From Bacteroidota bacterium (lineage in GTDB: Bacteria; Bacteroidota; Bacteroidia; AKYH767-A; 2013-40CM-41-45), in the NCBI GenBank assembly GCA_016720655.1, contig JADKKE010000001.1, positions 1 to 41,715 of the forward strand: a stretch of 41,715 nt of DNA. Direction: 5' to 3'. The position numbers were made by a program, and so were the translations under genes. The first letter of the stretch is position 1. Every line of letters starts with the position of its first letter. Under the pieces are notes generated by a model that saw nothing but the letters and a program-made list of their open reading frames with translations, was not told where the DNA came from and searched no databases. Positions 15,980 through 25,822 of this stretch are shown piece by piece.

Positions 15980-17593
15980 TTACCTTGAACTCAGTTCCTC
16001 GCTTAATGGCGGTGAACTCAATTTCGATCCTTTCAAGTCTTTGTAGGCTTTGTAATCAGAAAAATTAAACGATAACCATGAATGCGAATTGTACTGGTTT
16101 TCAAACTTGTTTTTTCTGAAATCCAGACGTTCCTTGAATTTTTCAAAATCCAGATTCCGTACCCATTTCACTTTGTTCAATTTATGGGCTTCGATTTGTG
16201 CATTCACCTTATCCAGATTTGAATAAATGATAGGCAAAGTTTTTTCTGACAATTGAAGATAAAAATCGATGTCCACTTCGCCTTTGTTCCAATGGTTCAA
16301 ATTGTATTTTGCGATCCATGCATCCCAGTTCACAAAGCCAAGAAAAACAATTGCTGCATACACCGACCATGTATTTAAACGCACAAGAAAATAGGATGAG
16401 CGAATATCACGTATTTTAATGTACAGGGTGACCAATCCAATCATAGTGAGCAGAAGAAAAATATCTACTCCAATTCTCCGATAAGCCAATCCGTGAAAAT
16501 CGATGTAATGATAAGTGCGAAGAAAGACAGAGAAACTAAGCACGATATTTTGCGCAATCCATGCATACGCCAGGATACGCAAAGCTTTATTCTTCGGATA
16601 GAAGTTCTGATTCTTTCTGAAATAATACAGCAGAATAGTAATCGACATTAAAATACTTAAGATCAGGAGTCCGGTTCCTTCGTGTACGTAGGCTTTTAAA
16701 CTAAAATTCTCCGGCACCTGAAATCCGAACCAGAGGTATTGAGCGTCGAGCAGATTCTCCAGCAAGAGCAATATATTCACACTACACAGCAGAATAATTC
16801 CTGAACGGTTCTCATTTTTTAAGGCTATGGATTTGAAAGGAGGAATTGAGTTCGGATAAATTGGAGATCTTGTGATACCCGAGATTGCAGCATTTTTATT
16901 TCTGCGAATTTGTTTCACCCTTTCCAATTTGTCTGCAAAAGATAAATCCTGCAGTAGAAACACACTGACTTCCGCTCGAAATACAATTCCCGAAATCAGG
17001 ATTGAACCGAACAAGAGAAAGAGAATCCTTACGAATGATACTTTTTCAAAGAGGTTTTCAAAGAGTTTGTTTATTTCCGACCACAAATCTGTAGTGTATT
17101 TCCCAAAGACCGGATTCGCTCCGCTATAGATAAGACAAAAAACTAAACTGACGAGAATGGGGATGATACTCAGGCGAAAAATCCGGAACAAAAATTTCGC
17201 CTTTGGTCGATTGCTGAGTAGTTCTTCTCTCCTGCGCAAAAAATTCCCGGGAACATTCAGGAAATGACGGATCATGTGCAGCAATGCAAAGAATACGGAA
17301 CGCATATCTTTTTCATGGACAAATGCTGCAAACAATAGTAGCGAAACAATATGAGCGAATTTGGCTGCCGCTGAACCAAAGTACAGCACCATGATTCCAC
17401 TAAGCGCTGTCCCGATCAAAGTCACTCTTACCGGTCCCGATTTGAAACTTTCCGGATAAGCCCATTTCATAATCATGACCAGCATTCCCGAGAATAAAAA
17501 TATGTTGAGGCCCAGATTTTCCTTCCAAAAGAAAAAATTGTAGATGATAAGCAGAATGAAGAAACTGAAATTGAGGAGACGATTTCGGTTCAT
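15980..17593 (-). CDS. Polytopic membrane protein, DUF4153/DUF4173-like
   Basis: 537 residues with about ten hydrophobic helices in the first 430, then a soluble charged C-terminal segment. The pattern (AYVHEGTGLLILSILMSITI, followed by LAYAWIAQNIVLSFSVFLRTYHYI and YRRIGVDIFLLLTMIGLVTLYIKI) fits the DUF4153/DUF4173 family of uncharacterised Bacteroidota membrane proteins. The start ATG at 17593 begins a normal hydrophobic N-terminus. It lies alone on the minus strand between hisS (220 bp) and ettA (330 bp), both gaps holding no gene. Function unknown. Confidence 0.75.
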   Translation of the reverse strand: MNRNRLLNFSFFILLIIYNFFFWKENLGLNIFLFSGMLVMIMKWAYPESFKSGPVRVTLIGTALSGIMVLYFGSAAAKFAHIVSLLLFAAFVHEKDMRSVFFALLHMIRHFLNVPGNFLRRREELLSNRPKAKFLFRIFRLSIIPILVSLVFCLIYSGANPVFGKYTTDLWSEINKLFENLFEKVSFVRILFLLFGSILISGIVFRAEVSVFLLQDLSFADKLERVKQIRRNKNAAISGITRSPIYPNSIPPFKSIALKNENRSGIILLCSVNILLLLENLLDAQYLWFGFQVPENFSLKAYVHEGTGLLILSILMSITILLYYFRKNQNFYPKNKALRILAYAWIAQNIVLSFSVFLRTYHYIDFHGLAYRRIGVDIFLLLTMIGLVTLYIKIRDIRSSYFLVRLNTWSVYAAIVFLGFVNWDAWIAKYNLNHWNKGEVDIDFYLQLSEKTLPIIYSNLDKVNAQIEAHKLNKVKWVRNLDFEKFKERLDFRKNKFENQYNSHSWLSFNFSDYKAYKDLKGSKLSSPPLSEELSSR

Positions 17594-17923
17594 GGTGTGT
17601 AATTTTATTTAGCTGAACATGAAATCAACGAAATATCTCTTGCGAAATTTTATCCTAGCTAAAAAAAATAATTCGCTCAAAATTTTATTCACGAACTATG
17701 CTACTCGCCCTGTAGGTTGGATAGTTTGCGTTTTAAATTTCAAAGGCCATCACTTCGCAATCCAACCCCGGGCGCAGCGAGGAACGAGCGAAGCACGGGA
17801 AGGGCGGTGTTGAGATGAAATAAAGGTTCGTTCCAAAATTTAAAAAATATTCCATGGGGACAAAGATTGAAGCTAAAATCTGCGAACCTTTTTCTATGGG
17901 ACGAAAAATAATCGGTATTTATT
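17594..17923. other. Gene-free spacer with a palindromic repeat remnant
   Basis: 330 bp without a convincing gene. GTTGGA...TTTGCG (17717-17730) is the complement of CGCAATCCAAC (17757-17767), and a GC-rich stretch CCCCGGGCGCAGCGAGGAAC follows at 17766-17800, clearly richer in G+C than its surroundings. It resembles the small extragenic repeats common between Bacteroidota genes; I found no second full copy in the window. Confidence 0.5.
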
Positions 17924-19600
17924 TTATCGTACGAGATTCTTATACCGGATCCGATGCGGTTGTGTATCTCCGAGTCTTTGCTTCTTGTTCTCTTCGTATT
18001 CACTGAAGTTTCCGTCGAAGAAATAAACTTGTGAGTCGCCTTCGAAAGCGAGGATGTGCGTGGCAACGCGATCAAGGAACCAGCGATCGTGGGAAATGAT
18101 GACGGCACAACCGGCGAAGTTTTCGATACCTTCTTCGAGTGCACGGAGTGTATTGATGTCGATATCGTTCGTGGGCTCATCGAGCAACAGAACGTTAGAG
18201 CCTTCTCTCAATGCAATGGCAAGATGCACACGGTTGCGTTCTCCACCGGATAAAATTTCCAGTTTCTTGCTTTGATCGGTTCCGCTGAAATTAAATTTGG
18301 AAACGTAGGCACGGGAATTCAATGATCTTCCTCCAACAAGCATGGAATCTGTACCGCCGGAAATAATTTCGTACACACTTTTGCCGGTCACCAGATCGTC
18401 GTGCGATTGATCCACGTATGCAATCTTTACAGTATCGCCGATTTTCACAGTGCCTGTATCCGGTTGCTCCTGACCCATGATGAGTTTGAACAATGTGGTT
18501 TTACCGGCTCCGTTTGGTCCGATCACACCAACGATTCCTGCAGGAGGAAGAGAAAAAGTAAGATTTTCAAACAGCATTTTGTCACCAAAGGATTTCGATA
18601 CATTGTCGAAATCAATGACGACAGAACCCAAACGCGGTCCGGGCGGAATGAAAAGCTCCAACTTGTCTTCTCTTTCTTTTGCATCTTCATTCAACATTTT
18701 ATCATAGGCTGCAATCCGCGCTTTGGATTTTGTATGCCGACCTTTCGGTGACAAACGCACCCACTCCAACTCACGTTGCAATGTTTTCTGACGTTTGCTT
18801 TCCGTCTTTTCTTCCTGTGCCAATCGATTGGATTTCTGTTCGAGCCAGGAAGAATAATTTCCTTTCCATGGAATGCCTTCTCCACGGTCGAGTTCAAGGA
18901 TCCATCCTGCAACATTGTCGAGGAAATAACGATCGTGAGTGACAGCGATAACTGTTCCTTTGTATTGTTGCAAATGTTGTTCAAGCCACAAAACAGATTC
19001 AGCATCGAGGTGATTCGTAGGCTCATCGAGCAACAAGACATCCGGTTCCTGGAGCAAGAGACGACACAAAGCGATCCGGCGTTTTTCTCCACCGGAAAGT
19101 GTTGCTACTGAAGATTCAGGATCAGGACAACGCAATGCATCCATTGCGATCTCTATCTTGTTATCGATTTCCCAACCTTCTGCAGCATCAATTGCATCCT
19201 GCACTTCACCCTGTCGCGCGATGAGTTTGTTCATCGCATCATCGTCCATCGGTTCAGCAAACTTGTTGTTGATCTCTTCGAATTCTTTCAGAAGATCCAC
19301 AACTTTTTGTGCTCCTTCCATCACGATCTCACGTGCAGTTTTGGTAGGATCGAAATCCGGTTCCTGTGAGAGATATCCAACGGAATATCCCGGGGAAAAA
19401 ACAACTTCTCCATTGAAGGATTTTTCTATCCCTGCAATGATTTTCATGAGCGTGGATTTTCCAGCTCCGTTCAATCCAAGAATCCCGATTTTTGCTCCGT
19501 AATAAAACGAGAGGTAAATGTCCTTGAGTACCTGTTTGTTCGGTGGATAGATTTTACTCAGTCCTACCATCGAAAAGATGATTTTTTTATCGTCTGCCAT
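17924..19600 (-). CDS. ettA: Energy-dependent translational throttle protein EttA (ABC-F ATPase)
   Basis: A soluble ABC-F protein with two ATPase domains and no membrane part; it binds the ribosomal E site and gates the first elongation steps according to ATP/ADP level. Domain 1: Walker A GLNGAGKST, signature LSGGEKRRIALCR, Walker B LLLDEPTNHLD. Domain 2: Walker A GPNGAGKTT, signature LSGGERNRVHLA, Walker B LLLDEPTNDID. Between them lies the EttA-type linker (WKGNYSSWLEQKSNRLAQEE ... QRELEWVRLSPKGRHTKSKAR). 558 residues matches EttA (about 555). The frame is intact. Monocistronic on the minus strand. Confidence 0.95.
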   Translation of the reverse strand: MADDKKIIFSMVGLSKIYPPNKQVLKDIYLSFYYGAKIGILGLNGAGKSTLMKIIAGIEKSFNGEVVFSPGYSVGYLSQEPDFDPTKTAREIVMEGAQKVVDLLKEFEEINNKFAEPMDDDAMNKLIARQGEVQDAIDAAEGWEIDNKIEIAMDALRCPDPESSVATLSGGEKRRIALCRLLLQEPDVLLLDEPTNHLDAESVLWLEQHLQQYKGTVIAVTHDRYFLDNVAGWILELDRGEGIPWKGNYSSWLEQKSNRLAQEEKTESKRQKTLQRELEWVRLSPKGRHTKSKARIAAYDKMLNEDAKEREDKLELFIPPGPRLGSVVIDFDNVSKSFGDKMLFENLTFSLPPAGIVGVIGPNGAGKTTLFKLIMGQEQPDTGTVKIGDTVKIAYVDQSHDDLVTGKSVYEIISGGTDSMLVGGRSLNSRAYVSKFNFSGTDQSKKLEILSGGERNRVHLAIALREGSNVLLLDEPTNDIDINTLRALEEGIENFAGCAVIISHDRWFLDRVATHILAFEGDSQVYFFDGNFSEYEENKKQRLGDTQPHRIRYKNLVR

Positions 19601-19877
19601 TGATTTTATTTTTTCTCTTCCGAAAATCTAAATATGTATATCTGATTCATTTACAGATAATTATATACATAATTGATTTACAGAGGATTAGATTGTTTTG
19701 AGTTTAAAATTAATTGTAAATGTGTTGAACTTTTGTTCAGCCCGCGAATTTCGGCAAAAATGTTTAATAATTAATACTTTATACATGCAAAACATGGCAA
19801 ATTTCAGGGTGGGAATGCAACAATTAAAGCTGAACCTCTGTAAGAGCAAAGAATTACCACAGTTTGAATCAATTCCA

Positions 19878-22063
19878 ATGAAAAAACTACTGACAATTTC
19901 TTCCGCTCTTGTGCTCTTTGTTTGCTTAGCACAGGACAGTCGGGCAGTAAAATGAACTTTTCTCTGCAAAAGCAAATGAGTCAGGCCCGGCAGACGGATC
20001 ATGAAGTTGCGGTCTTTATAAAAGGAGATGTCAACGCGATTCGTTCGCTCACTGAATCACTCGGTGGAGTTTTCAAATATTCAGCAGGGGATATTTCTGC
20101 TATCCGGATTCCGCTGAGCAAAATTCCGCAGCTCGCAGCTTCCGGACAAGTGCAGCGCATCGAAAACAATGATCTGAATCTTCAGCCGATGAACAATCAG
20201 ATGCTGGTGAACAATCATGTGCTTGAAGTTCAGCAGGGATTTAATCTTCCTCAGGATTATACCGGAGCAGGTGTTGTTGTTGGAATTATCGATGAAGGTA
20301 TCGACTATACACATCCTGATTTCAGAGATGAATATGGAAGAACAAGAATTAAATATCTCTGGGACCAGGCGATTATCAATTACGATACGGGCACACAAGC
20401 TCAGCCCTACGGTTATGGAAAAGAATATGTAGGAAATCAAATTGATACTTCCACACAACATTATGACAGTCCTTTTAGTCATGGTTCTCACGTTGCAGGA
20501 ATTGCATGTGGCAGCGGACTTGCTTTGAACAATTACAAAGGTGTTGCTCCAAATGCGGATATCATTATTGTAAAAATGAATTTGAATCGTCCGGATAATG
20601 AATTTCTTTCTTCTCTCGTTGATGCGATCAAATACATCTTCGACCGTGCCGATGATCTGGGAGAACCTGCTGTGATCAATGTGAGTTTGGGAACATACTT
20701 TGGTTCACACGATGGAAAAGACATCCAGGCGCAAGCCATCGATAATCTGATCAATGCGAAACCCGGTCGGGTCGTTGTGTGTTCTGCAGGAAATGCAGGA
20801 TCGGCACCACTCCACCTTACCAACACTGTAACATCGGATACAAATTTTACCTGGTTGCAAATGAGTAGTCAGAGCATTTACATTCAGGCCTGGGGAGATT
20901 CTGCGGATTTTGAAAACATTCAGTTCTCTCTTGGAATCGATCGTGTGAATCACGGATATACTTTATTGAACAGTCTGCCCTTTCACAATGTGCTTAACAA
21001 TCTCGGTGTGCTTACTTCCGACACACTTTACCAGGGTCCGAATCAGCTCGGTGTCATTCAAGGACTCAGTCAGTACTGGAATGGCAATTACTCTGTCGAG
21101 TTCCTGATTTATCCGGATTCTGTTACCAACATCACTCCCACTGATACGAGCCGTTATTTGTGGAGATTTATGACAACCGGTTCCGGGCATTATGACGGAT
21201 GGAGTTACGACATGGTTTTCGATAACCTTCCGGATTCTGTTTCCTATCCTCAAATTCTGAAATATAAAAAGCCGGATACAGATCAAACGATTGTGAGTTC
21301 CTTCACATGCAGTGATAAAGTGATCACTGTTGGAAGCTACATCAATAGAAATTTTTATACCAATGCGAATTATGCGATCACGCGTGATACAAATCTTGTC
21401 GTTGGTGCTTTGTCAGGATTTTCCAGTCATGGACCGACGCGTGATGGAAGGATCAAACCCGACATCACAGCAACCGGAGAATGGTTGATCTCCTGCGGCA
21501 CACAATCGGAATTGAATTTGCTCGCTGCAATTGAACCTGAAAAAGTTGCTGCAGGAAAAAAACACAAACGAAGCAGTGGTACTTCAATGTCCTCTCCTGT
21601 TGTTGCCGGTATTGCTGCATTGTATCTTCAAAAAAATCCAACAGCGCGTTGGGATGAAGTGAAGAATGCGATCATTAATTGTGCAGATAAAGATGCGTTC
21701 ACCGGCAACAATTTGCCCGATAACAGATGGGGATATGGAAAAATTAATGCCTATGGAATGGTGAAAGGTTGCACCGTTGGTATTGATGAACTGGATCATT
21801 ACGCGAATGTAGATTTCGGAACCTTTCCGAATCCGTTCGAAAACTCAACTACTCTGCATTATGATCTGAGCAGTATTGAGAATTTTCATTCTGCAGAAAT
21901 TGTTGTGAGTGATCTTGTAGGATCCGAAATGAAAAAAATCAAGCTGAAGGATAAAGTAAACACACTCGATCTGAGCCGTGGCAACTGGGCTCCCGGAATG
22001 TACAATTGCTCCCTGTTGATTGATGGTAATCCTGTAAAAATCAACAAACTGATCATCTTGTAA
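19878..22063 (+). CDS. Secreted S8 subtilisin-like serine protease with T9SS sorting domain (frameshift near signal peptide)
   Basis: Catalytic triad motifs are intact: Asp in GIIDEGIDYTHPDF, His in HGSHVAGIA, Ser in GTSMSSPVVAGIAALYL. After the protease domain, the last ~85 residues (FPNPFENSTTLHYDL ... KINKLIIL) are a type A C-terminal sorting domain for type IX secretion. The long frame (19922-22063) has no signal peptide, but one is present in another frame directly upstream: MKKLLTISSALVLFVCLAQ from ATG 19878. One missing base around 19925-19945 would join them. Without it the enzyme could not be exported, so a sequence error is likely. A strong terminator follows at 22089. Confidence 0.88.
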
Positions 22064-22088
22064 ATTCGGATCTCGAATGAATCCCAAT

Positions 22089-22117
22089 AAAATGACGGCA
22101 TCCAACCGTCATTTTTT
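22089..22117 (+). terminator. Rho-independent terminator of the subtilase gene
   Basis: A perfect 10-bp stem, AAAATGACGG (22089-22098) and CCGTCATTTT (22106-22115), with a 7-nt loop and a run of six T at 22112-22117. It begins 26 bp after the protease stop codon and ends 5 bp before the next promoter's -7 box. Confidence 0.9.
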
Positions 22118-22121
22118 ATTT

Positions 22122-22129
22122 TAACTTTG
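22122..22129 (+). promoter_or_regulatory. -7 box of the UbiA-family prenyltransferase gene
   Basis: TAACTTTG followed by C is a close match to the Bacteroidota -7 consensus. It overlaps the TTG codon that opens the longest frame (22127), so that codon cannot be the start in a transcript from this promoter; the first usable start is GTG at 22148. Confidence 0.62.
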
Positions 22130-22147
22130 CGGGCTTACCTGAAACCT

Positions 22148-23011
22148 GTGTTTAAAACAGTTCGCAATTATCTTTCTCTCGTCAAATTCAGTCATACAGT
22201 TTTTGCACTTCCATTTGCTGCGATTGGCTATACATTAGGAGCAATCCAGCCCGGCAATCATCCGGATGTGTGGTTGTTTCTGAAAGTCATACTGTGTATG
22301 ATCCTTGCGCGGACAGCAGCGATGGCATTCAATCGTTGGGCGGATAGAGAAATCGATTCGAAAAATGAACGGACAAAAATCAGGGAGATTCCAGCCGGTA
22401 CAATTTCTGCAAAAGCAGCTTTGACTCTTGTGATCCTGAGTTCAGTACTCTTTATGCTCACTACTTATTTTATCAACAGCATTTGCTTTTATTTATCTCC
22501 GGTGGATTTGCTTGTCATACTTGGATATTCTTACACCAAACGGTTTACCTGGCTTTGTCATATTGTGCTTGGGATCGGCTTGTCGCTCGCTCCTATCGGT
22601 GCCTACCTTGCGGTGACTGGAGTTTTTGATTGGTTACCTCTACTCTTTTCATTTACTGTCTTAACATGGGTTGGAGGATTTGATGTGATTTATGCTCTGC
22701 AAGACGAAGGTTTTGATAAATCCGAACAACTTCATTCTGTGCCGGCATATTTCGGAAAGAAAAATGCATTGATCATCTCATCCTTCCTGCATTTACTAAC
22801 CATTGCTCTCGTTATTACAGCAGGTGAAGTGGGCAAATTTGGCCCTGTATTCTGGATTGGAGCAGTCCTGTTTTCAATACTCATCATTTACCAGCATACT
22901 CTTGTAAAACCGGATGATCTCAGTCGTGTAAACCTTGCTTTTGCAACCACCAATGGGATCGCTAGTATTGTTTTTGCAAGCTTTGTTATTTCGGAATTAG
23001 TGTGGAAATAA
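22148..23011 (+). CDS. mqnP: UbiA-family prenyltransferase, probably MqnP (menaquinone, futalosine route)
   Basis: Integral-membrane prenyltransferase of about 287 residues with 8-9 TM helices. The first Asp-rich motif is NRWADREID followed by the family's NERTKIREIPAG; the second is DVIYALQDEGFDKSE. These bind the Mg-pyrophosphate of the polyprenyl donor. The short loops and RxxPxG block resemble MqnP, which prenylates dihydroxynaphthoate in the futalosine pathway; 4-hydroxybenzoate-type UbiA is the alternative, less likely because Bacteroidota use menaquinone. The frame opens at TTG 22127 but this lies in the -7 box; GTG 22148 (VFKTVRNYLSLVKFSH) is preferred. No other mqn genes are in the window. 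Confidence 0.82.
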   Translation: MFKTVRNYLSLVKFSHTVFALPFAAIGYTLGAIQPGNHPDVWLFLKVILCMILARTAAMAFNRWADREIDSKNERTKIREIPAGTISAKAALTLVILSSVLFMLTTYFINSICFYLSPVDLLVILGYSYTKRFTWLCHIVLGIGLSLAPIGAYLAVTGVFDWLPLLFSFTVLTWVGGFDVIYALQDEGFDKSEQLHSVPAYFGKKNALIISSFLHLLTIALVITAGEVGKFGPVFWIGAVLFSILIIYQHTLVKPDDLSRVNLAFATTNGIASIVFASFVISELVWK

Positions 23012-23038
23012 ATCAGAAAAACTCTTTTAATATTTCCC

Positions 23039-24418
23039 TCAAGGCCTTACACTGAACAAAAACAACTGGGAGTTATTTTCGATCAAGGAATAATCTGAGG
23101 ACTCTACAAGATTGTCACCTGTAACATCCGCCGGCAAATATCCGCTTGCAAAAAACTGCGAACTGTTTTCGATAGAACTGTAATCACCGGATTCAATAGT
23201 TCCGTCCTGATTTACATCTCCACTTCGAATTGCATATTTTCCGGAAGTGTGAAGTATTTCATTCGATCCATACGCTTTGGAAGCTGCAGTAGAAAAATCA
23301 TAAGTGATACTTGAACTACTGAATAAAACCGGATTTGCACTCCATGTTTCAAGGCTGTTACGGTGCTGAACAACGACATAATAGCTATTTCCCAAATAAG
23401 GTCCGGTGAATACAAATGACCCGGTTCCATTGAGTCCGATTACTCCGACATTGGATGTAACAATCGAATAAGGTGATATTGAGCTTGCCAATGATACAGT
23501 AAGCGTATCGCAAACAGAAGGCGAGACTGCGCCATTCATCACACCACTATTGTTTGTGAATCCTTCGATGAAGACAGTAAGATTTAATGTTACAGATGAA
23601 CTCGCGATTGTAAAATTCACATTTGAAATATCGAAAAAGATATTTCCTGCTCCTTGTACTTTCACCCGCGCCTGCGATGTGGTTGCAACCGGAACAGTGA
23701 TACTCTGAGTTCCATCATTCGGAGTGTTGGCGAGCAGTGTAATAGGATAAGTATAACCTCCATCAGTAGAAAGAAGAATATTCACATTGGCACAACTGAT
23801 TGGTGAGAGGTTGGTGCTCGAAACATTCCAGGTAACTGTTTGTGTGGATCCGGAATTCCAGGTCAAAGCAGTATTTGGATTTGTAACCAGGAAAGGTGTT
23901 GTGGTGTTAATTACAAAGACTCTCACCGTTGTATCCGGATGATTTACTCCTCCTCCACCTGCACGATTGTCACGCGCAGTAAATCTGAAATTAAGGGTAC
24001 GTGCATAAGAAGGTAGAATTTCTCCGAGTGTCTGCGTGTTGTTCACAATGTCTTCGATTCTTGGAAAAATTCTTGTCGGATTTGATGTTGGAACAAAATC
24101 ACGGAAGATTGGCGAATTCCCTGTAGGACTGTTGGGCGCACTCCCATTGGCTGTTACATCATATTCTTCCCATAAATAAGTGAGCGCATCACCATTCGCA
24201 TCTGTTGCGGAGCCCGTGAGACTGAACGGTGTATTAAACGGAATCGTATAATTCGCTCCGGCACTTGTGATCACAGGAATTGAGTTTCCATTTGTCGTAG
24301 TGACCGGACATGAATTGCCGTTTCCTGTGGTACTATAAATGACTATTTCATCAAAACTTTTCGAATGAAAAATGGCATCACTGTGGTTGAATATCATCAG
24401 CAAGACAAATCCCTGCAT
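23039..24418 (-). CDS. Reprolysin-like metalloprotease, C-terminal part with dockerin-like EF-hand pair (frameshifted)
   Basis: Downstream part of the protease gene starting at 25601. Homology resumes at HSDAIFHSKSFDEIVIYST and continues through beta-rich repeats (PVITSAGANYTIPFNTPFSL ... DANGDALTYLWEEYD). The tail has two calcium-loop motifs, DVNQDGTIESGD and DVTGDNLVESSD, each followed by a short helix: a dockerin-like pair ending FLFSVRP. It lacks a typical type A sorting motif. The start at 24418 is artefactual; the break is at about 24380-24388, where loss of two bases (CACACA to CACA) or gain of one explains the shift. Confidence 0.82.
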   Translation of the reverse strand: MQGFVLLMIFNHSDAIFHSKSFDEIVIYSTTGNGNSCPVTTTNGNSIPVITSAGANYTIPFNTPFSLTGSATDANGDALTYLWEEYDVTANGSAPNSPTGNSPIFRDFVPTSNPTRIFPRIEDIVNNTQTLGEILPSYARTLNFRFTARDNRAGGGGVNHPDTTVRVFVINTTTPFLVTNPNTALTWNSGSTQTVTWNVSSTNLSPISCANVNILLSTDGGYTYPITLLANTPNDGTQSITVPVATTSQARVKVQGAGNIFFDISNVNFTIASSSVTLNLTVFIEGFTNNSGVMNGAVSPSVCDTLTVSLASSISPYSIVTSNVGVIGLNGTGSFVFTGPYLGNSYYVVVQHRNSLETWSANPVLFSSSSITYDFSTAASKAYGSNEILHTSGKYAIRSGDVNQDGTIESGDYSSIENSSQFFASGYLPADVTGDNLVESSDYSLIENNSQLFLFSVRP

Positions 24419-25601
24419 AGGCCATTATTGTTGTGCCTGATCCTGGTTCATAAGCAGCAGAAGCTGCACGGTTTCCTCCACCACAAGAACCCGTCACACT
24501 GTTAAATGTATGATTCCCTCCGAATTGGTGCCCTATCTCATGTGCGACGTAATCAATATCAAATGCATCACCAATTGGAGAACCTCGTCCGGTAACGCCT
24601 CTGGCTTTAGAAGTTCCACACACAACACCAAGACCTGCAACACCTCCGCCTCCAGTACTGAATACATGTCCAATGTCAAAATTGGCAGAGCCAATCACAG
24701 AATTCAGTGTACTTATATTTTGCGACAACATTGTGCTGCCGGAAGAATTCGTGTACGGATCAGTATTCGGGTCCAGATAAATGAGCAAGTTATCGTTCGC
24801 AATCAATACAAAGCGAATGGACACTTCCAGTTCATACACTCCTGAAACACGATTAACGGAAGTCACCATTCCGGACATTGCGCCAGCCTGGGTTCCACCA
24901 TAAGTAGCTGCGTATTCACCTGTACATGCTAGAGCCAAACGATATGTCCTTAGAGAAGCACCGTTCATTCTATAGTTTGAATTCTGAGAAGGATTTTGCT
25001 TATTGGATATTCTAAAGGTGCTATCCACTTCACAAATCCAATTGTCAGTTCTTCGGGTATCTTTCTTGTCGTATACAATATAATTTTTCGTGTTCCCGAG
25101 AACAAATGGTTCGATAAAATGCAATCCATTCGCAGACATTATCATTGCATGAAATCCAAAAAGTGTAAAATCAAATTTAGCAACAGCAGTAGGATCATCA
25201 ATTCCTTGTCCGGTGAAAGTTCGGATGAATGGAAACTGAACCGCAAGTCCGGGTTCCATAACCGGTGTTTCGGTTACACGAAAACGGGATAACTTTCCAT
25301 CCGACAGAGGGACTTCAACAACTGTTTGGCTTATTATTTTTTGACTTAAATCTTCCAATGGAGCCTGGAGGAGTATCGCCTGCATCGCAGCCAGATCCAA
25401 AGAAAATGTTTTGTATGCTACCGGTTTTTCTTTCCGCTCCTGGTTTCGTTCAATCGCAGATTCATCAACTTGAGTCCACAAAGCTTCGGATTTATTCTGT
25501 CCGAATGAGCTGGTGATACTTAAAATAAAAATGACCAGAATTTTAATTCCTCTTTTATAATTGACAGGAACGAATTTTATATTCATTATCGAATTAAACA
25601 T
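24378..25601 (-). CDS. Secreted reprolysin-like zinc metalloprotease, N-terminal and catalytic part (frameshifted)
   Basis: Extracellular zinc endopeptidase. The signal peptide is about residues 17-34 (IKILVIFILSITSSFG). A propeptide-like region is followed by the catalytic domain with zinc motif H354-E-I-G-H358-Q-F-G-G-N-H364, the HExxHxxGxxH of metzincins, and a downstream Met-turn candidate GTTIMAYAGIC. The frame ends two codons after a family-typical DIQP, where the next block (HSDA...) continues in another frame, so the gene is split only by a small indel near 24385. Joined length is about 850 residues. Start ATG 25601; an internal ATG at residue 6 is equally possible. Confidence 0.85.
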   Translation of the reverse strand: MFNSIMNIKFVPVNYKRGIKILVIFILSITSSFGQNKSEALWTQVDESAIERNQERKEKPVAYKTFSLDLAAMQAILLQAPLEDLSQKIISQTVVEVPLSDGKLSRFRVTETPVMEPGLAVQFPFIRTFTGQGIDDPTAVAKFDFTLFGFHAMIMSANGLHFIEPFVLGNTKNYIVYDKKDTRRTDNWICEVDSTFRISNKQNPSQNSNYRMNGASLRTYRLALACTGEYAATYGGTQAGAMSGMVTSVNRVSGVYELEVSIRFVLIANDNLLIYLDPNTDPYTNSSGSTMLSQNISTLNSVIGSANFDIGHVFSTGGGGVAGLGVVCGTSKARGVTGRGSPIGDAFDIDYVAHEIGHQFGGNHTFNSVTGSCGGGNRAASAAYEPGSGTTIMAYAGICLADDIQPQ

Positions 25602-25822
25602 GATACAGAATTATAAAATCAGCAAAAATTAAATTTTACTGAAAAAAAATGAATTGAATAAAATGTTCCGGGGGTTTGGAGCGCAGAGTGTAAAAATAAC
25701 CCTGAAAGCAGGGAAAAGCAACCAAAATGGTAAATAATATTTCGTTCGAAATGAAAAACGTAGAAATACGTCAGGATTCCGCAAACGGCATGAAGTCCTT
25801 GGTTAAAAATCCAAAAAAATAA

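Noticed and set aside
17717..17800. Insertion-sequence ends
   Set aside because: No transposase or target duplication, and the inverted segments are too short and uneven; treated as a small extragenic repeat.
22127..22129. TTG start for the prenyltransferase
   Set aside because: It lies inside the TAACTTTG -7 box, upstream of any expected transcript start.
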